Origin: Neptunicoccus sediminis | Lineage (GTDB): Bacteria; Pseudomonadota; Alphaproteobacteria; Rhodobacterales; Rhodobacteraceae | DNA: 64,000 nucleotides | Assembly: GCF_001719615.1 (NCBI RefSeq) | Contig: NZ_MDVX01000003.1 | Location: 310,001 to 374,000, forward strand | Direction of reading: 5' to 3' | Shown here: positions 34,349 to 44,698 of the stretch, in pieces | Layout of the letters: each line of letters starts with the position of its first letter | How positions within the stretch are numbered: the first letter of the stretch is position 1 | The notes under the pieces: generated by a model | Told to the model about the DNA's origin: nothing | Seen by the model: only the letters and a program-made list of their open reading frames with translations | The model's database searches: none | Translations under genes and position numbers: made by a program

Positions 34349-36769
34349 ATGAAAACCCACGCACAAGCTGTTGTCATCGGAGGCGGTCTGGTGGGCTGCT
34401 CGATCCTCTATCACCTCGCCAAACTGGGGTGGCGCGATGTGGTTCTGCTGGAACGGGACGAACTCACCTCCGGGTCAACTTGGCATGCGGCGGCAAACCT
34501 GCACGGGCTGCATGACAATAACAACATCTCGAAAATCCAGTATTATACGATGAACCTTTATAAAGAACTGGAACAGGAAACCGGGCAGGGCTGCGGTGTG
34601 TTCCAGCCCGGTTCCATCTATCTCGCCCAGACAGAGGCGCGGGAACACCAGTTACGTTTACAGGAATCCAAAGCACGGTATTTTGCAGAGAAATTCTACG
34701 AACTCACCCCCGAGCAGGCGTTGGACAAGAATCCCCTGCTCAATCTGGAGGGGGTGCGTTGCATTATGTTTGAAGAGGACGGCGGCAATGTGGACCCGTC
34801 CGGCGTAACGCAAGCTTATGCCGCCGGAGCGCGCAAGATGGGGGCAGAAATCCACCGGTTCTGTCCTGCAACCGCGACTACCCCGCAGCCCGATGGCAGC
34901 TGGATCGTAGAAACGCCGAACGGCAATATCCATACGCAATGGGTGGTAAATGTCGGCGGGCTCTGGGCGCGGGAAGTGGCGGCGATGGCGGGGGTAAAAC
35001 TGCCGCTGCAACCGACCGAGCATCAGTATCTTGTGACGGAAACCATCCCCGAAATTGCTGCCATGAAAGACCGCCTGCCTTCGGTGGCGGATCGGGACGG
35101 GGAATATTACATGCGTCAGGAAGGCAACGGCCTGCTGATCGGCGCCTACGAGAAACATCTGAAATTCTGGGCCGAAGACGGCACACCGCAGGATTTCGGG
35201 CATGAGTTGTTTGACGGAGACCTCGACCGGATCATGGAGAATCTGGAGCGGGCGATGGCACGGGTGCCCGTGGCAGCAACGGCAGGTATCAAACGGGTCA
35301 TAAACGGGCCGATGATCTGGTCGCCCGACAGTGCCGCGCTTTATGGTCCTGTGCCCGAACTGAGGAATTATTTCTGCTGTTGCGGCATTATTCCGGGCTT
35401 TAGCCAGTCAGGTGGTCTGGGTCTGATGACGGCCCAGTGGATCGTAGAGGCAGAGCCGGAATTTGACATGTTCCCTTGGGACCTCAGTCGCTTTGGTCCT
35501 TGGGCGGATCGCAAGTTCACGATGGAGAAAGTGGCAGATCAATACGCCAACCGCTTTGCCATCCATTTCCCCTATGAGGAACGGCAGGCGGGGCGCGAAA
35601 CGCGGTTGCGTCCGCTTTATCAACGTCAGAAGGAAATGGGGGCGGTGCATGGGCTGAACTACGGCTGGGAGCATCCGCTCTGGTATGCCGGAGAGGGGCA
35701 GACGGGTTGCGAAACCTATGGTTTTACCCGTCAGGACTGGTTTGAACCTGTCGGGCAAGAATGCCGGGCCTTGCGGGAACATGCTGGTGTGATTGATATA
35801 TCGAACTTCGGAAAATACGAGATCACCGGCGCAGGTGGTGCCGACTGGCTGAACCGCGTGGTGGCCAATCACGTCCCGACAGAGGTTGGTCGCTCTTGTC
35901 TGACCCCGATGCTGGGTCTGCGGGGCGGAATTGCGGGGGATTTCACGATCACCAAGCTGGCAGAGGATCATTTCTTCATGGTGGGCACCGGCATGGCCGA
36001 ACGCTATCACCAACGCTATTTCCAGATGGTGCCGTTGCCTGACGGGACGGTGTTCAAATCTGTGACCGAAGCCCTTTGCGGGGTGAATGTTGCCGGTCCG
36101 AAATCCCGCGAACTGCTGGCGCGGCTGACACAGGAAGACCTGTCAAACACCGGCTGGCCGTTCATGCGGTCCCGCAGGTTTACCATTGCCGGAATCGCGG
36201 CGATCGGGATCAGGGTATCCTTTACCGGCGATCTGGGCTGGGAGATTTACGTGGCGGAGGCGGACCAGATCAAGCTTTGGGATGCGTTGTTTGACGCGGG
36301 GCAGGACCTCGGGGTTGTTCCGGTAGGCAGCCGTGCGCTCGGCGCTTTGCGGATTGAGAAAGGCTACGGGTCATGGAGCCGCGAGTATTCGCCGGAATAC
36401 TGGCCGCAAGAAGTGGGCTTTGCGCGGCTGGTGAAGATGGACAAGCCAGCGTTTCTGGGCCGCGCCGCCTATGCTGCGATCAAGGACCGGCCAGCGCGGG
36501 AAAAGCTGGTTTGTTTGCAGATTGACGCAGAAAACGCGGATAGTTCCGGCGGAGAGCCGGTGTTTCTGCCCGATGGAACCCCCGTGGGGCGGATCACTTC
36601 GGGGGCTTACGGGTATACAGTTGCGGCTTCCTGTGCGCTGGCCTTTATCAAGACCGCCCATGCAGAGGCGGGAACCGTGCTGGATGTGGCGGTGTTAGGC
36701 CGGCCCCACCGCGCGGTTATTCTGGCAGAGCCGCCGTTTGATCCTGCGGGCCATCGTCTGCGCGGATAA
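34349..36769 (+). CDS. FAD-dependent dehydrogenase fused to a GcvT-like domain (dimethylglycine/sarcosine dehydrogenase family)
   Basis: The 806-residue protein combines a DAO-type FAD domain, with GGGLVGCSILYHLA at residues 11-24 and the covalent-FAD motif STWHAAANLHG (His46), and a C-terminal aminomethyltransferase (GcvT) domain from about residue 430, with CRALREHAGVIDISNFGKYEITG and GDLGWEIYVAEADQIKLWDALFDAG. This is the architecture of dimethylglycine and sarcosine dehydrogenases. They remove N-methyl groups oxidatively and pass the one-carbon unit to tetrahydrofolate. It follows the Rieske oxygenase, so sequential demethylation of a methylated amine is likely. The exact substrate is unknown. 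Confidence 0.9.
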   Translation: MKTHAQAVVIGGGLVGCSILYHLAKLGWRDVVLLERDELTSGSTWHAAANLHGLHDNNNISKIQYYTMNLYKELEQETGQGCGVFQPGSIYLAQTEAREHQLRLQESKARYFAEKFYELTPEQALDKNPLLNLEGVRCIMFEEDGGNVDPSGVTQAYAAGARKMGAEIHRFCPATATTPQPDGSWIVETPNGNIHTQWVVNVGGLWAREVAAMAGVKLPLQPTEHQYLVTETIPEIAAMKDRLPSVADRDGEYYMRQEGNGLLIGAYEKHLKFWAEDGTPQDFGHELFDGDLDRIMENLERAMARVPVAATAGIKRVINGPMIWSPDSAALYGPVPELRNYFCCCGIIPGFSQSGGLGLMTAQWIVEAEPEFDMFPWDLSRFGPWADRKFTMEKVADQYANRFAIHFPYEERQAGRETRLRPLYQRQKEMGAVHGLNYGWEHPLWYAGEGQTGCETYGFTRQDWFEPVGQECRALREHAGVIDISNFGKYEITGAGGADWLNRVVANHVPTEVGRSCLTPMLGLRGGIAGDFTITKLAEDHFFMVGTGMAERYHQRYFQMVPLPDGTVFKSVTEALCGVNVAGPKSRELLARLTQEDLSNTGWPFMRSRRFTIAGIAAIGIRVSFTGDLGWEIYVAEADQIKLWDALFDAGQDLGVVPVGSRALGALRIEKGYGSWSREYSPEYWPQEVGFARLVKMDKPAFLGRAAYAAIKDRPAREKLVCLQIDAENADSSGGEPVFLPDGTPVGRITSGAYGYTVAASCALAFIKTAHAEAGTVLDVAVLGRPHRAVILAEPPFDPAGHRLRG

Positions 36770-36808
36770 GGTGGGAGATGGATATTTGAACCAAAAAGAG
36801 CCTGCGCG

Positions 36809-38122
36809 TCAGAGCCCCAGCCGGTCCCGCAGCGCATACCATGACATGGCGAGCACAAGGCTCGGGTAGCGCAGGGCGCGACCGCCCGGAAAGGGGATGG
36901 TCGGCACGCGGGCCATGACATCGAAATCCTCGGACTGGCCTGCGATAGCAGCGGCGGTGATCCGCCCTGCGAGCGTTGCAAGAGCGACGCCGTGGCCCGA
37001 ATATCCCGATGCGGTCAGGATGTTGGGGGAGAGGCGTGCAAAATAGGGCATCCGGTTCACCGTAATGGCCAATGTGCCGCCCCAAGCGTAGTCAAGTTTG
37101 ACATCTTTCAGTTGCGGATAAATCTCCAGCATCGGTTTGCGCACCAGTGCGCGGATGTCCTTAGGGAAACGGTAACTGTAGGTTTCGCCACCGCCAAACA
37201 GCAGCCTGTGATCCGCGGAGCGGCGGTAATAATTCACCACAAATTTGCTGTCGGCTATGGCCACATCCTGTTTGATCAGCGCTTCGGCGCCATCTTGTCC
37301 CAGTTGTTCTGTGGCGACGATGAAGTTGTTGATCGGCATCACCCGAGAGGCGGTTTTTTCGTGCAGCCCGCCTAGATAGCCGTTGCAGGCGACCACCAGA
37401 TGGCTGGCGGTGATCCGGCCTGTCGCGGTGCTGATTGTAACCGGATCCCCCTGTTGGATGCCCGTGACCTCGCTTTGCTCATAAAGGATAACGCCCGCAT
37501 CCTGTGCGGCGCGGGCCAGACCCAACGCAAAGTTCAGCGGGTGGATATGGGCCGCCCCCATATCAAGCGTACCGCCGTGATAGACCTCGGTGCCAAGCAG
37601 GTCACAGGTGGCCGCGCGGTCGAGCGGTTTGATGTCGGTATAACCGTAGGTTTTGTTGAGATGCTCTGCATAGGCATGCTCGTGGGGGACATCGGCGGCG
37701 TTCCAGTCCACATGGGCCACACCGGGCCTATGGGCGCAGTCGATCGTGTGGGTCTCGCACAGGGATTTGACCAGCGTCTTGGCGTCTTGGGATAAATTCC
37801 ACAGGTGGCGGGCATCATCCGGCCCCACCATCTTTTCAAGGTCCATCTGGTCGCGGCGCTGGCCGGAGCCGACCTGTCCACCATTGCGCCCCGAAGCGCC
37901 CCAGCCAACGCGCTGCGCTTCAAGCAGGATGACGCGGTAGCCCCGTTGCGCCAGATGCAATGCGCTCGACAGGCCGGTAAACCCACCGCCTATGACGCAG
38001 ACATCCGCTTTGTGATCGCCTTCCAGCACGGGGAAGGGCGGCAGGGTGTTGGCGGTGGCCGCGTACCAGCTTGCAGGGTAGCTTCCGCGTGCGTCATTGG
38101 CGTGCAGCAGGTTCAATGGCAT
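36809..38122 (-). CDS. puuB: FAD-dependent amine oxidoreductase (gamma-glutamylputrescine oxidase-like)
   Basis: The 437-residue DAO-family flavoprotein has the dinucleotide motif CVIGGGFTGLSSALHLAQRG near residue 43 and PuuB-like segments ASGRNGGQVGSGQRRDQ, YYRRSADHRLLFGGGE and the YSGHGVALATLAGR end. PuuB oxidises gamma-glutamylated diamines to the aldehyde. The start at 38122 overlaps the stop of the ligase gene by one base (TGATG). It forms an operon with the PuuA-like ligase and a glutamine amidotransferase. Another amino-acid or amine substrate is possible. Confidence 0.8.
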   Translation of the reverse strand: MPLNLLHANDARGSYPASWYAATANTLPPFPVLEGDHKADVCVIGGGFTGLSSALHLAQRGYRVILLEAQRVGWGASGRNGGQVGSGQRRDQMDLEKMVGPDDARHLWNLSQDAKTLVKSLCETHTIDCAHRPGVAHVDWNAADVPHEHAYAEHLNKTYGYTDIKPLDRAATCDLLGTEVYHGGTLDMGAAHIHPLNFALGLARAAQDAGVILYEQSEVTGIQQGDPVTISTATGRITASHLVVACNGYLGGLHEKTASRVMPINNFIVATEQLGQDGAEALIKQDVAIADSKFVVNYYRRSADHRLLFGGGETYSYRFPKDIRALVRKPMLEIYPQLKDVKLDYAWGGTLAITVNRMPYFARLSPNILTASGYSGHGVALATLAGRITAAAIAGQSEDFDVMARVPTIPFPGGRALRYPSLVLAMSWYALRDRLGL

Positions 38123-39492
38123 CAGACGCTCATTAACAGGTGTTCCCGTTCCCAAGGGCTGATGACTTCCTGAAACTCGTCATATTCCTTGTTTTTCGCC
38201 GCTGTATAGACCGCCGTGAACTCAGGTCCCATCATTTCGGCCAGTTGTTCGTCTTCGGCCAGCAGGCTGAGGGCTTCGTACATGGTCGGGGGGATGTCGC
38301 GATCGGCGTCATATGCCTCGCCGGAGGCCGCGATCCGGGGTTCCAGTTTGTTCTTCATGCCGAGATAGCCACAGGCCAGCGATGCGGCGAGACCGATATA
38401 CGGGTTGCAATCCATACCGGCCACACGGTTTTCCACCCGACGGGACTCTGGCGGGGAGATTGGCACGCGGATGCCGGTGGTGCGGTTGTTTTCCGCCCAT
38501 TCCAGATTGATCGGCGCCGAGAAATTCGCCACGTAGCGCCGGTAGCTGTTCACATAGGGTGCGATAAACGGCGTGGCGGCGGGCAGATGGTGTTGCAGAC
38601 CGGCGATGAAATGGCCAAAGGTTGGCGTTGCCTGACCCTGTTCGTCGTTAAAGATGTTCTTGCCGGTGGATGTATCCAGAACAGAGTGGTGGATATGCAT
38701 CGCGGAACCGGGCTGGTCCCCCATCGGTTTGGCCATGAAGGTCGCATAGCAATCATGGCGCAGGGCGGCCTCTTTGATCAGACGTTTGAAGTAAAACACC
38801 TCATCTGCCAGTTTGATCGGATGACCGTGTTTGAGGTTGATCTCTACCTGACCGGCGCCACCTTCCTGAATGATCGTGTCGATCTCAAAGCCCTGATCTT
38901 CGGCAAAGTCGTAAATATCGTCGATCACAGGGCCGTATTCATCCACCGCCGACATAGAATATGCCTGCATAGAGGCCGCAGGCCGTCCGGTCCGCCCGAG
39001 CTTTGGCACAACCGGCTGGTTCGGATCGGTGTTGCGGGCGACAAGGTAAAACTCCATCTCGGGCGCAACCACAGGTTCCCAGCCCTCTGCCTCATAGTAG
39101 GACAGGACACGGCGCAGTACATTGCGCGGCACCAGCGGCATCGGCGCGCCGTGGACATCGGTGACGTTATGGATGATCTGAAGCGTGACATCGCCGGTCC
39201 AGGGCGCGGCGGTCGCAGACGAGAAATCCGGCGAGAGCACCATATCCCCTTCGGTATACTGGTTTTCGATGTTCTCAATATCAACGTAAGAGCCGGTCAC
39301 AGTCTGATAAAAGATGCTGTCGGGCAGATACATCGGGTCGAGCCGGCCGAATTTGCGCGCGGGCATACATTTGCCGCGGCTGATGCCGGTGGTGTCCGAG
39401 ATGATACACTCTACTTCTTCTAGGCGGCGGTTGGCGATGTAATCCTGCGCGGCTTGCGGGATTCTTTCGATCCATTTCAAACTGTCATCCAT
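38122..39492 (-). CDS. puuA: Glutamine synthetase family protein (gamma-glutamyl-amine ligase, PuuA-like)
   Basis: This 456-residue protein has the glutamine synthetase fold: [12 protein letters not shown], the [15 protein letters not shown] segment, [16 protein letters not shown], and [13 protein letters not shown]. The [19 protein letters not shown] motif is typical of gamma-glutamyl polyamine ligases rather than of ammonium-assimilating GlnA. It would attach glutamate to a diamine with ATP. The start at 39492 has AAAGGAG nine bases before it. Eight bases of overlap link it to the amidotransferase gene upstream. The substrate may be putrescine, cadaverine or another amine. Confidence 0.85.
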   Translation of the reverse strand: MDDSLKWIERIPQAAQDYIANRRLEEVECIISDTTGISRGKCMPARKFGRLDPMYLPDSIFYQTVTGSYVDIENIENQYTEGDMVLSPDFSSATAAPWTGDVTLQIIHNVTDVHGAPMPLVPRNVLRRVLSYYEAEGWEPVVAPEMEFYLVARNTDPNQPVVPKLGRTGRPAASMQAYSMSAVDEYGPVIDDIYDFAEDQGFEIDTIIQEGGAGQVEINLKHGHPIKLADEVFYFKRLIKEAALRHDCYATFMAKPMGDQPGSAMHIHHSVLDTSTGKNIFNDEQGQATPTFGHFIAGLQHHLPAATPFIAPYVNSYRRYVANFSAPINLEWAENNRTTGIRVPISPPESRRVENRVAGMDCNPYIGLAASLACGYLGMKNKLEPRIAASGEAYDADRDIPPTMYEALSLLAEDEQLAEMMGPEFTAVYTAAKNKEYDEFQEVISPWEREHLLMSV

Positions 39493-40174
39493 GGGCCATT
39501 GCTCCTTTGAGAATAGAGGTAAACAGGTCGGCCATTTCACTACGGGCGACAGGCAATCGCGTGCTTTCTATCGCGGCGAGCCGTTCTGGATCGGGAACCA
39601 CGCCAACAGCGCGTGTTTCGGCCAGTCCGGTAACAAAGGCGGCTGTGAATTCGGGGTGGGGCTGGATTGTGTAGATATGATCGCCAATGGTCAGCGCGGC
39701 GTGTTTGCAAAACTCTGTTTGTGCCACGGTTACAGCACCTGCGGGCGGGGTTGTCACCTGATCCTGATGCCACGCAAACAGGGGCAGGGTGCGCCCGTCG
39801 GCCATCGGGTAATCCACCCGACCGACCGACCAGCCGCCGTTGAATTTTTCAACTTTGCCGCCCAATGCCTGTGCGATGATCTGATGACCGAAACACACGC
39901 CGATCAGCGGGCGTCTGGCTTTGTGCAGGGCACGGATCAGCGATTCGAGCGGTGCAATCCAAGGGAGATCTTCATAGACGCCGAATTTGGAGCCTGTGAT
40001 GATCCAGCCGTCGCATTCGTTGATATTTTTGGGGAACCGGCTTTCAATCACATCATAGGTTTGAAAGTCAAAGCCGCGGTCTGCCAGCAGGGTCTGAAAC
40101 ATTTCGCCATATTCGCCGTGTTGGGCCACGAGCTGTTCGGGGGATCTGCCAGTTTGCAGAATACCGATTTTCAT
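39485..40174 (-). CDS. Class I glutamine amidotransferase
   Basis: The 229-residue enzyme has a catalytic triad typical of GMP-synthase-like amidotransferases: the cysteine in [15 protein letters not shown] and the His-Glu pair in [12 protein letters not shown]. In this operon it could hydrolyse gamma-glutamyl intermediates, doing the job PuuD does in the Puu pathway, although PuuD is a different subfamily. It is the first gene of the three-gene operon and is divergent from glutaryl-CoA dehydrogenase. Confidence 0.88.
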   Translation of the reverse strand: MKIGILQTGRSPEQLVAQHGEYGEMFQTLLADRGFDFQTYDVIESRFPKNINECDGWIITGSKFGVYEDLPWIAPLESLIRALHKARRPLIGVCFGHQIIAQALGGKVEKFNGGWSVGRVDYPMADGRTLPLFAWHQDQVTTPPAGAVTVAQTEFCKHAALTIGDHIYTIQPHPEFTAAFVTGLAETRAVGVVPDPERLAAIESTRLPVARSEMADLFTSILKGAMAHG

Positions 40175-40327
40175 AATTCACCTGTAAAAGTTGTTTGGTC
40201 ACAGGTTGCACAGACTGGCAGGGGCAGGCAAGCGGATAGAACGATGTGGCTGGCCCACTTGCCAATTGCGTGGTGGTGCCTTACCCCTTTGACCAGCAAA
40301 TTATATATAATAACGGAAAGTGACATC

Positions 40328-41551
40328 ATGACCGCGCAAGCGCCAAGCCTGAAGGCAAAAGACAAACCGGAGTTGGGTTCGTACCAGTGGGAGGACGCGT
40401 TGTTGCTGGAATCCCAGTTGAACGAAGAAGAGCGGATGATCCGCGATGCGGCAAAATCCTACGCATCTGAAAAGCTCGCCCCGCGTGCGATCAAGGCGTT
40501 TGCCGAAGAATCCACAGATCCGGAAATCTTTCGGGAAATGGGCGAAATGGGCCTGCTCGGCACCACCATTCCGGAAGAATACGGCGGGATCGGCGCGGGT
40601 TACGTGACCTATGGTCTGGTCGCGCGGGAAGTAGAGCGGGTGGATTCGGGCTATCGCTCGATGATGTCGGTGCAATCCTCCTTGGTGATGTACCCGATCT
40701 ATGCCTATGGCTCTGAAGAGCAGCGCAAGAAGTACCTGCCAAAACTCGCCAGCGGCGAATGGATCGGCTGTTTCGGCCTGACAGAGCCCGATGCCGGTTC
40801 CGATCCGGGTGGCATGAAAACCCGCGCTGAAAAAGTGCAGGGCGGTTATGTGCTGAACGGCTCAAAGATGTGGATCTCCAATTCACCGATTGCGGATGTG
40901 TTTGTGGTCTGGGCCAAATCCGAAGAACATGGCGGCAAGATCCGCGGGTTTGTTCTGGAAAAAGGCATGAAGGGACTGTCTGCGCCCAAAATCGAAGGCA
41001 AAATGTCCTTGCGCGCGTCGATCACCGGTGAAATCGTGATGGACGGCGTAGAGGTTTCGGACGATGCCTTGCTGCCGAATGTGGAAGGTCTGAAAGGACC
41101 GTTTGGCTGTCTCAACCGTGCCCGCTACGGCATCGCGTGGGGCGCTATGGGTGCGGCAGAGTTCTGCTGGCACGCAGCACGCCAGTACGGAATGGACCGC
41201 AAACAGTTCAACAAACCGCTGGCGCAAACCCAATTGTTCCAGAAGAAACTGGCAGATATGCAAACCGAGATCACCCTTGGCCTGCAAGCCGCCCTGCAAG
41301 TGGGCCGTTTGATGGATGCCGCCAATGCCGCGCCCGAGATGATTTCCATCATCAAACGCAACAACTGCGGCAAGGCGCTTGATATTGCGCGGATGGCGCG
41401 GGACATGCACGGCGGCAACGGGATTTCGCAGGAGTTTCAGGTCATCCGTCACATGATGAACCTTGAAACCGTGAACACCTATGAAGGCACCCATGACGTT
41501 CACGCGCTGATCCTCGGCCGGGCGCAAACCGGCCTTCAGGCGTTCTTTTAA
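40328..41551 (+). CDS. gcdH: Glutaryl-CoA dehydrogenase
   Basis: The 407-residue acyl-CoA dehydrogenase has [17 protein letters not shown], the FAD-binding WISNSPIAD, the [22 protein letters not shown] segment, and the catalytic glutamate in [25 protein letters not shown]. This last arrangement is typical of the GcdH branch, which oxidises and decarboxylates glutaryl-CoA to crotonyl-CoA in lysine, tryptophan and glutarate breakdown. The start at 40328 ([13 protein letters not shown]) follows GGAAAG and fits the family; the long open frame upstream mirrors the amidotransferase. A 13-pair hairpin follows. Confidence 0.93.
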   Translation: MTAQAPSLKAKDKPELGSYQWEDALLLESQLNEEERMIRDAAKSYASEKLAPRAIKAFAEESTDPEIFREMGEMGLLGTTIPEEYGGIGAGYVTYGLVAREVERVDSGYRSMMSVQSSLVMYPIYAYGSEEQRKKYLPKLASGEWIGCFGLTEPDAGSDPGGMKTRAEKVQGGYVLNGSKMWISNSPIADVFVVWAKSEEHGGKIRGFVLEKGMKGLSAPKIEGKMSLRASITGEIVMDGVEVSDDALLPNVEGLKGPFGCLNRARYGIAWGAMGAAEFCWHAARQYGMDRKQFNKPLAQTQLFQKKLADMQTEITLGLQAALQVGRLMDAANAAPEMISIIKRNNCGKALDIARMARDMHGGNGISQEFQVIRHMMNLETVNTYEGTHDVHALILGRAQTGLQAFF

Positions 41552-41564
41552 CGCGCCTTGAAAC

Positions 41565-41605
41565 AAATCCGGCCCTGACGATCAGCAGATCGCAGGGCCG
41601 GATTT
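41565..41605. terminator. Strong hairpin after gcdH
   Basis: AAATCCGGCCCTG (41565-41577) pairs perfectly with CAGGGCCGGATTT (41593-41605). The A/T-rich ends allow action on both strands between convergent gcdH and terB, but there is no long T run. Confidence 0.65.
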
Positions 41606-41653
41606 ATCAGGCTGGAACAGGCATAAAGCCTTCAGCCGCAGATTTCTGTCCGT

Positions 41654-42106
41654 TTAACCGTTGTCGAGCGACGCAATCACCCGTTGGCGGGCCAAGCCGC
41701 TGTCACGGTCATTCACGCCCAGCAGGTTCACCACGAGACGCAGGAAACCGTCTTCTTCATGGTCCCGCTGTCCGTCCGCCATAGCCACCCGCCAAAGCGC
41801 CTCTACCACGCCAATACGATCCTCATAGGGAACAGCATCCTTGACGATCTTGGTAAACCGCACGGTGTCCGGAGCTTGTGACTCCAACCGTTCCGCATCG
41901 GCTTTCAACTCTTGCGCCGCTTCCAGACCGAGCTGGTAGCGATCCTGTAGCACATCCAGAATCATCTGGTGTTCTGCAGGGTCATAACGGTCATCGGCGC
42001 GGGCTATCCGCACCAGAAGCGTGGCAAGGGCCGCGCGGGCATCTTCGGGCTGAAGATCGGCGCGGGCATCAGGAACGGTAAAGAGGTCTATCAGAGCTTG
42101 AAACAT
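41654..42106 (-). CDS. terB: TerB family tellurite-resistance-like protein
   Basis: The 150-residue helical protein has the TerB pattern of acidic metal-binding helices: LLVRIARADDRYDPAEHQMIL, the LGLEAAQELKADAERLE stretch and EALWRVAMADGQRDHEEDGFLRLVVNLLGV. Despite the name, such single TerB-domain proteins are common core proteins without a ter operon, and tellurite resistance is not implied. The gene is co-oriented with pyrG, 55 bases downstream of which it does not overlap. Confidence 0.88.
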   Translation of the reverse strand: MFQALIDLFTVPDARADLQPEDARAALATLLVRIARADDRYDPAEHQMILDVLQDRYQLGLEAAQELKADAERLESQAPDTVRFTKIVKDAVPYEDRIGVVEALWRVAMADGQRDHEEDGFLRLVVNLLGVNDRDSGLARQRVIASLDNG

Positions 42107-42161
42107 GATCGAAACCTAGTGCGCTATGTCCGTTTGGGCAAATCCAATTCCCGTGATCGGG

Positions 42162-43805
42162 TTAAACCAGCCGCGACTGGTCTACGGCGGCCTTGATAAA
42201 GTCGCGGAACAGGGGGTGGGGTTCAAACGGCTTGCTTTTCAGTTCGGGGTGGAACTGCACGCCGATATACCACGGATGATCCTTGAACTCGACGATTTCG
42301 GGCAGACGTCCGTCGGGGCTCATGCCTGAAAATTCCAGACCGTATTTCTCCAGATCCTCGCGGTATTGGATGTCAACTTCGTAGCGGTGGCGGTGGCGTT
42401 CGGAAATGGCGGTTCCGCCATAGATCTCAGCCACTTTCGAGCCTTCGCTCAGCGTTGCGTTATACGCGCCCAGACGCATGGTGCCGCCCTTATCGTCATC
42501 GGCATCCCGCTGGATGGTGCGGTTGCCCTCTACCCATTCCTTGAGATGATATACCACAGGCGTAAAGCGTTTCTTTCCGGCTTCGTGGTCAAATTCCTCG
42601 GAACCGGCATCCTTCAGACCCGCAAGATTGCGGGCCGCTTCGATCACGGCCATTTGCATGCCAAGACAGATGCCAAGGTAGGGCACCTTGCGGGTCCGGG
42701 CAAATTCGGCCGCTTTGATCTTGCCTTCGGTACCCCGTTCGCCAAATCCGCCGGGCACCAGAATGGCGTTGAACCCTTCGAGATATGGGGCGGGATCTTG
42801 GGTGTCGAACAGTTCTGCATCGACCCATTCGATCTTGACCTTCACGCGGTTGTGCATGCCGCCATGCACCAGCGCCTCGGCAATGGATTTATAGGCGTCT
42901 TCCAGCTGGGTGTATTTGCCCACAATCGCCACGCGCACGGTGCCGTCAGGGTGATGGACCCGATCGGACACATCCTTCCAAGTGGCCAGTTTGGGTTTGG
43001 GCGCAGGGGTGATCCCGAAAGCATCCAGAACCGCCTGATCCAGCCCTTCCTTGTGGTAGGCCAGCGGCGCATCGTAGATCGAGCCGAGATCATAGGCCGC
43101 GATAACGGCCTCGGGGCGCACGTTACAGAACAGCGCGAGTTTCTCCCGTTCTTTTTCGGGAATCGGATGTTCGGAGCGGCACACCAGCACATCCGGCGCG
43201 ATGCCGATGGATTGCAGTTCCTTTACGCTGTGCTGGGTCGGTTTGGTCTTTAACTCGCCGCTGGCGGCCAGATAGGGCAGCAGGGTGAGGTGCATGTAAA
43301 TGCAGTTGTTGCGCGGGCGCTGGTGGCCGAACTGGCGGATGGCTTCAAAGAAGGGCAGACCTTCGATGTCGCCCACAGTGCCGCCGATTTCGCAGAGCAT
43401 GAAATCCACTTCATCATCACCGATTTCGAGGAATTCCTTAATCTGGTTGGTGACATGGGGTACAACCTGTATGGTTTTGCCCAAATAATCGCCGCGCCGT
43501 TCTTTTTCCAGTACCGTGGAATAGATCCGCCCCGAGGACACGGAATCAGTCTTGCGCGCAGCGACACCTGTGAACCGTTCGTAATGGCCAAGGTCCAGAT
43601 CGGTTTCCGCACCATCGTCGGTCACAAAAACCTCGCCGTGTTCAAACGGGGACATCGTGCCCGGATCGACGTTCAGATAGGGGTCCAGCTTGCGCAGGCG
43701 CACCGAATAGCCGCGGGCTTGCAGCAAGGCACCCAAAGCGGCAGAGGCCAGACCTTTGCCAAGGGATGAAACCACGCCACCGGTGATGAAAATATAACGC
43801 GCCAT
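42162..43805 (-). CDS. pyrG: CTP synthase
   Basis: The 547-residue enzyme makes CTP from UTP using glutamine ammonia. The N-terminal synthetase domain begins [21 protein letters not shown] with the P-loop-like ATP site. The C-terminal glutaminase has the nucleophile in [16 protein letters not shown] and the His-Glu pair in [13 protein letters not shown]. Length and both domains are normal. It is probably transcribed with terB; secG lies upstream on the same strand with a 190-base gap. Confidence 0.97.
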   Translation of the reverse strand: MARYIFITGGVVSSLGKGLASAALGALLQARGYSVRLRKLDPYLNVDPGTMSPFEHGEVFVTDDGAETDLDLGHYERFTGVAARKTDSVSSGRIYSTVLEKERRGDYLGKTIQVVPHVTNQIKEFLEIGDDEVDFMLCEIGGTVGDIEGLPFFEAIRQFGHQRPRNNCIYMHLTLLPYLAASGELKTKPTQHSVKELQSIGIAPDVLVCRSEHPIPEKEREKLALFCNVRPEAVIAAYDLGSIYDAPLAYHKEGLDQAVLDAFGITPAPKPKLATWKDVSDRVHHPDGTVRVAIVGKYTQLEDAYKSIAEALVHGGMHNRVKVKIEWVDAELFDTQDPAPYLEGFNAILVPGGFGERGTEGKIKAAEFARTRKVPYLGICLGMQMAVIEAARNLAGLKDAGSEEFDHEAGKKRFTPVVYHLKEWVEGNRTIQRDADDDKGGTMRLGAYNATLSEGSKVAEIYGGTAISERHRHRYEVDIQYREDLEKYGLEFSGMSPDGRLPEIVEFKDHPWYIGVQFHPELKSKPFEPHPLFRDFIKAAVDQSRLV

Positions 43806-43997
43806 AGACTGGAAAGCTCCCGTGTCAGAAAAAAACTAGTGGGCCGATAACCTGTTCAGCCCCGCTACTCACGGGGTTTAAGGATAACGGGATTCGGGGT
43901 GGCAAAGCAAGACCTGCCACTTTGATTCATGTGTGATTTCGGGGTGATTTGCCCATGATCTTGTAGAGCACGGGCAGGGATCAACTATGTATAGGGT

Positions 43998-44360
43998 TTA
44001 GTCTTCCGCTTTGGGCGGTGTGGCCGGACCATCTGCCGCAGACGGTGGCAACAGGTTGCCGCCAAGCGGTGTGGTGCTGTCCTCGGACTGGGATGCGGCC
44101 GGGGCTGTCAGGTCGCCGTTCAGCAAGGAATTATTCCCGTCCTCACGGGCTGCGATGATCGTCAGCGCAAGGCTGGCTGCCATGAAACCGGCGCCCAAAA
44201 TCCACGTAAACTTGGCCGCAGGTGATGCAGGGGGGCGCCCTGACATATTGCCGCCACCGCCGCCAATGCCCAGTCCACCACCCTCAGAGCGCTGCATCAG
44301 CACGGTCACAATCAGGCTCAGGGCCAGAATAAGAAGGATAACAAGGACGATGTTCTGCAT
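43998..44360 (-). CDS. secG: Preprotein translocase subunit SecG
   Basis: This 120-residue protein has two membrane helices (IVLVILLILALSLIVTVLM and FTWILGAGFMAASLALTIIAA) and the conserved SecG link MQRSEGGGLGIGGGGG. A Pro/Ser-rich tail follows, as is common in alphaproteobacteria. It assists SecYE in protein export. Upstream is a 338-base divergent region shared with purA. Confidence 0.94.
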   Translation of the reverse strand: MQNIVLVILLILALSLIVTVLMQRSEGGGLGIGGGGGNMSGRPPASPAAKFTWILGAGFMAASLALTIIAAREDGNNSLLNGDLTAPAASQSEDSTTPLGGNLLPPSAADGPATPPKAED

Positions 44361-44698
44361 GTGCGGTCTCGGATTTTGTGCCTGTGGGCCGGATCGTGCG
44401 GCTTCGGGGGGTGTCTAACGGATTGTGCTGGGGGTGTCTATTGGGAAGTGCAGACACCGGACGAATTGGCGAATGATGCACAGATAGGGGCTGTGGAGGG
44501 GTGTTTCATCATCAAAACGGCCAAGAAATGACGCAACCGGATCACGTCCCTGTGTCAGCACGGGGCATTGGTGCGGATTTCCCCAGCATTCTGGGGGTTT
44601 TTACCGCCAACAGCAGCCTGCGGCGATTTTGGTGTTTCAGCCGCTCCGTTGGGTCGTTATACGGGGTAGGGTTTTTTACACATCAAGAGGCAGCCAAA
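44361..44698. promoter_or_regulatory. Divergent secG/purA intergenic region with an internal terminator
   Basis: This 338-base gap holds the promoters of secG (minus) and purA (plus). On the plus strand a hairpin followed by T lies 97 bases before the purA start and could attenuate purA or end a small transcript. The frame of purA stays open through much of this region, but the amino-acid sequence is not conserved-looking and the purA ribosome binding site (AGAGG) lies at its end. Confidence 0.45.
44581..44602 (+). terminator. Intrinsic terminator in the purA leader
   Basis: CCCCAG (44581-44586) pairs with CTGGGG (44591-44596) around loop CATT and is followed by GTTTTT. It lies upstream of purA on the same strand, with no recognised gene before it. 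Confidence 0.5.
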
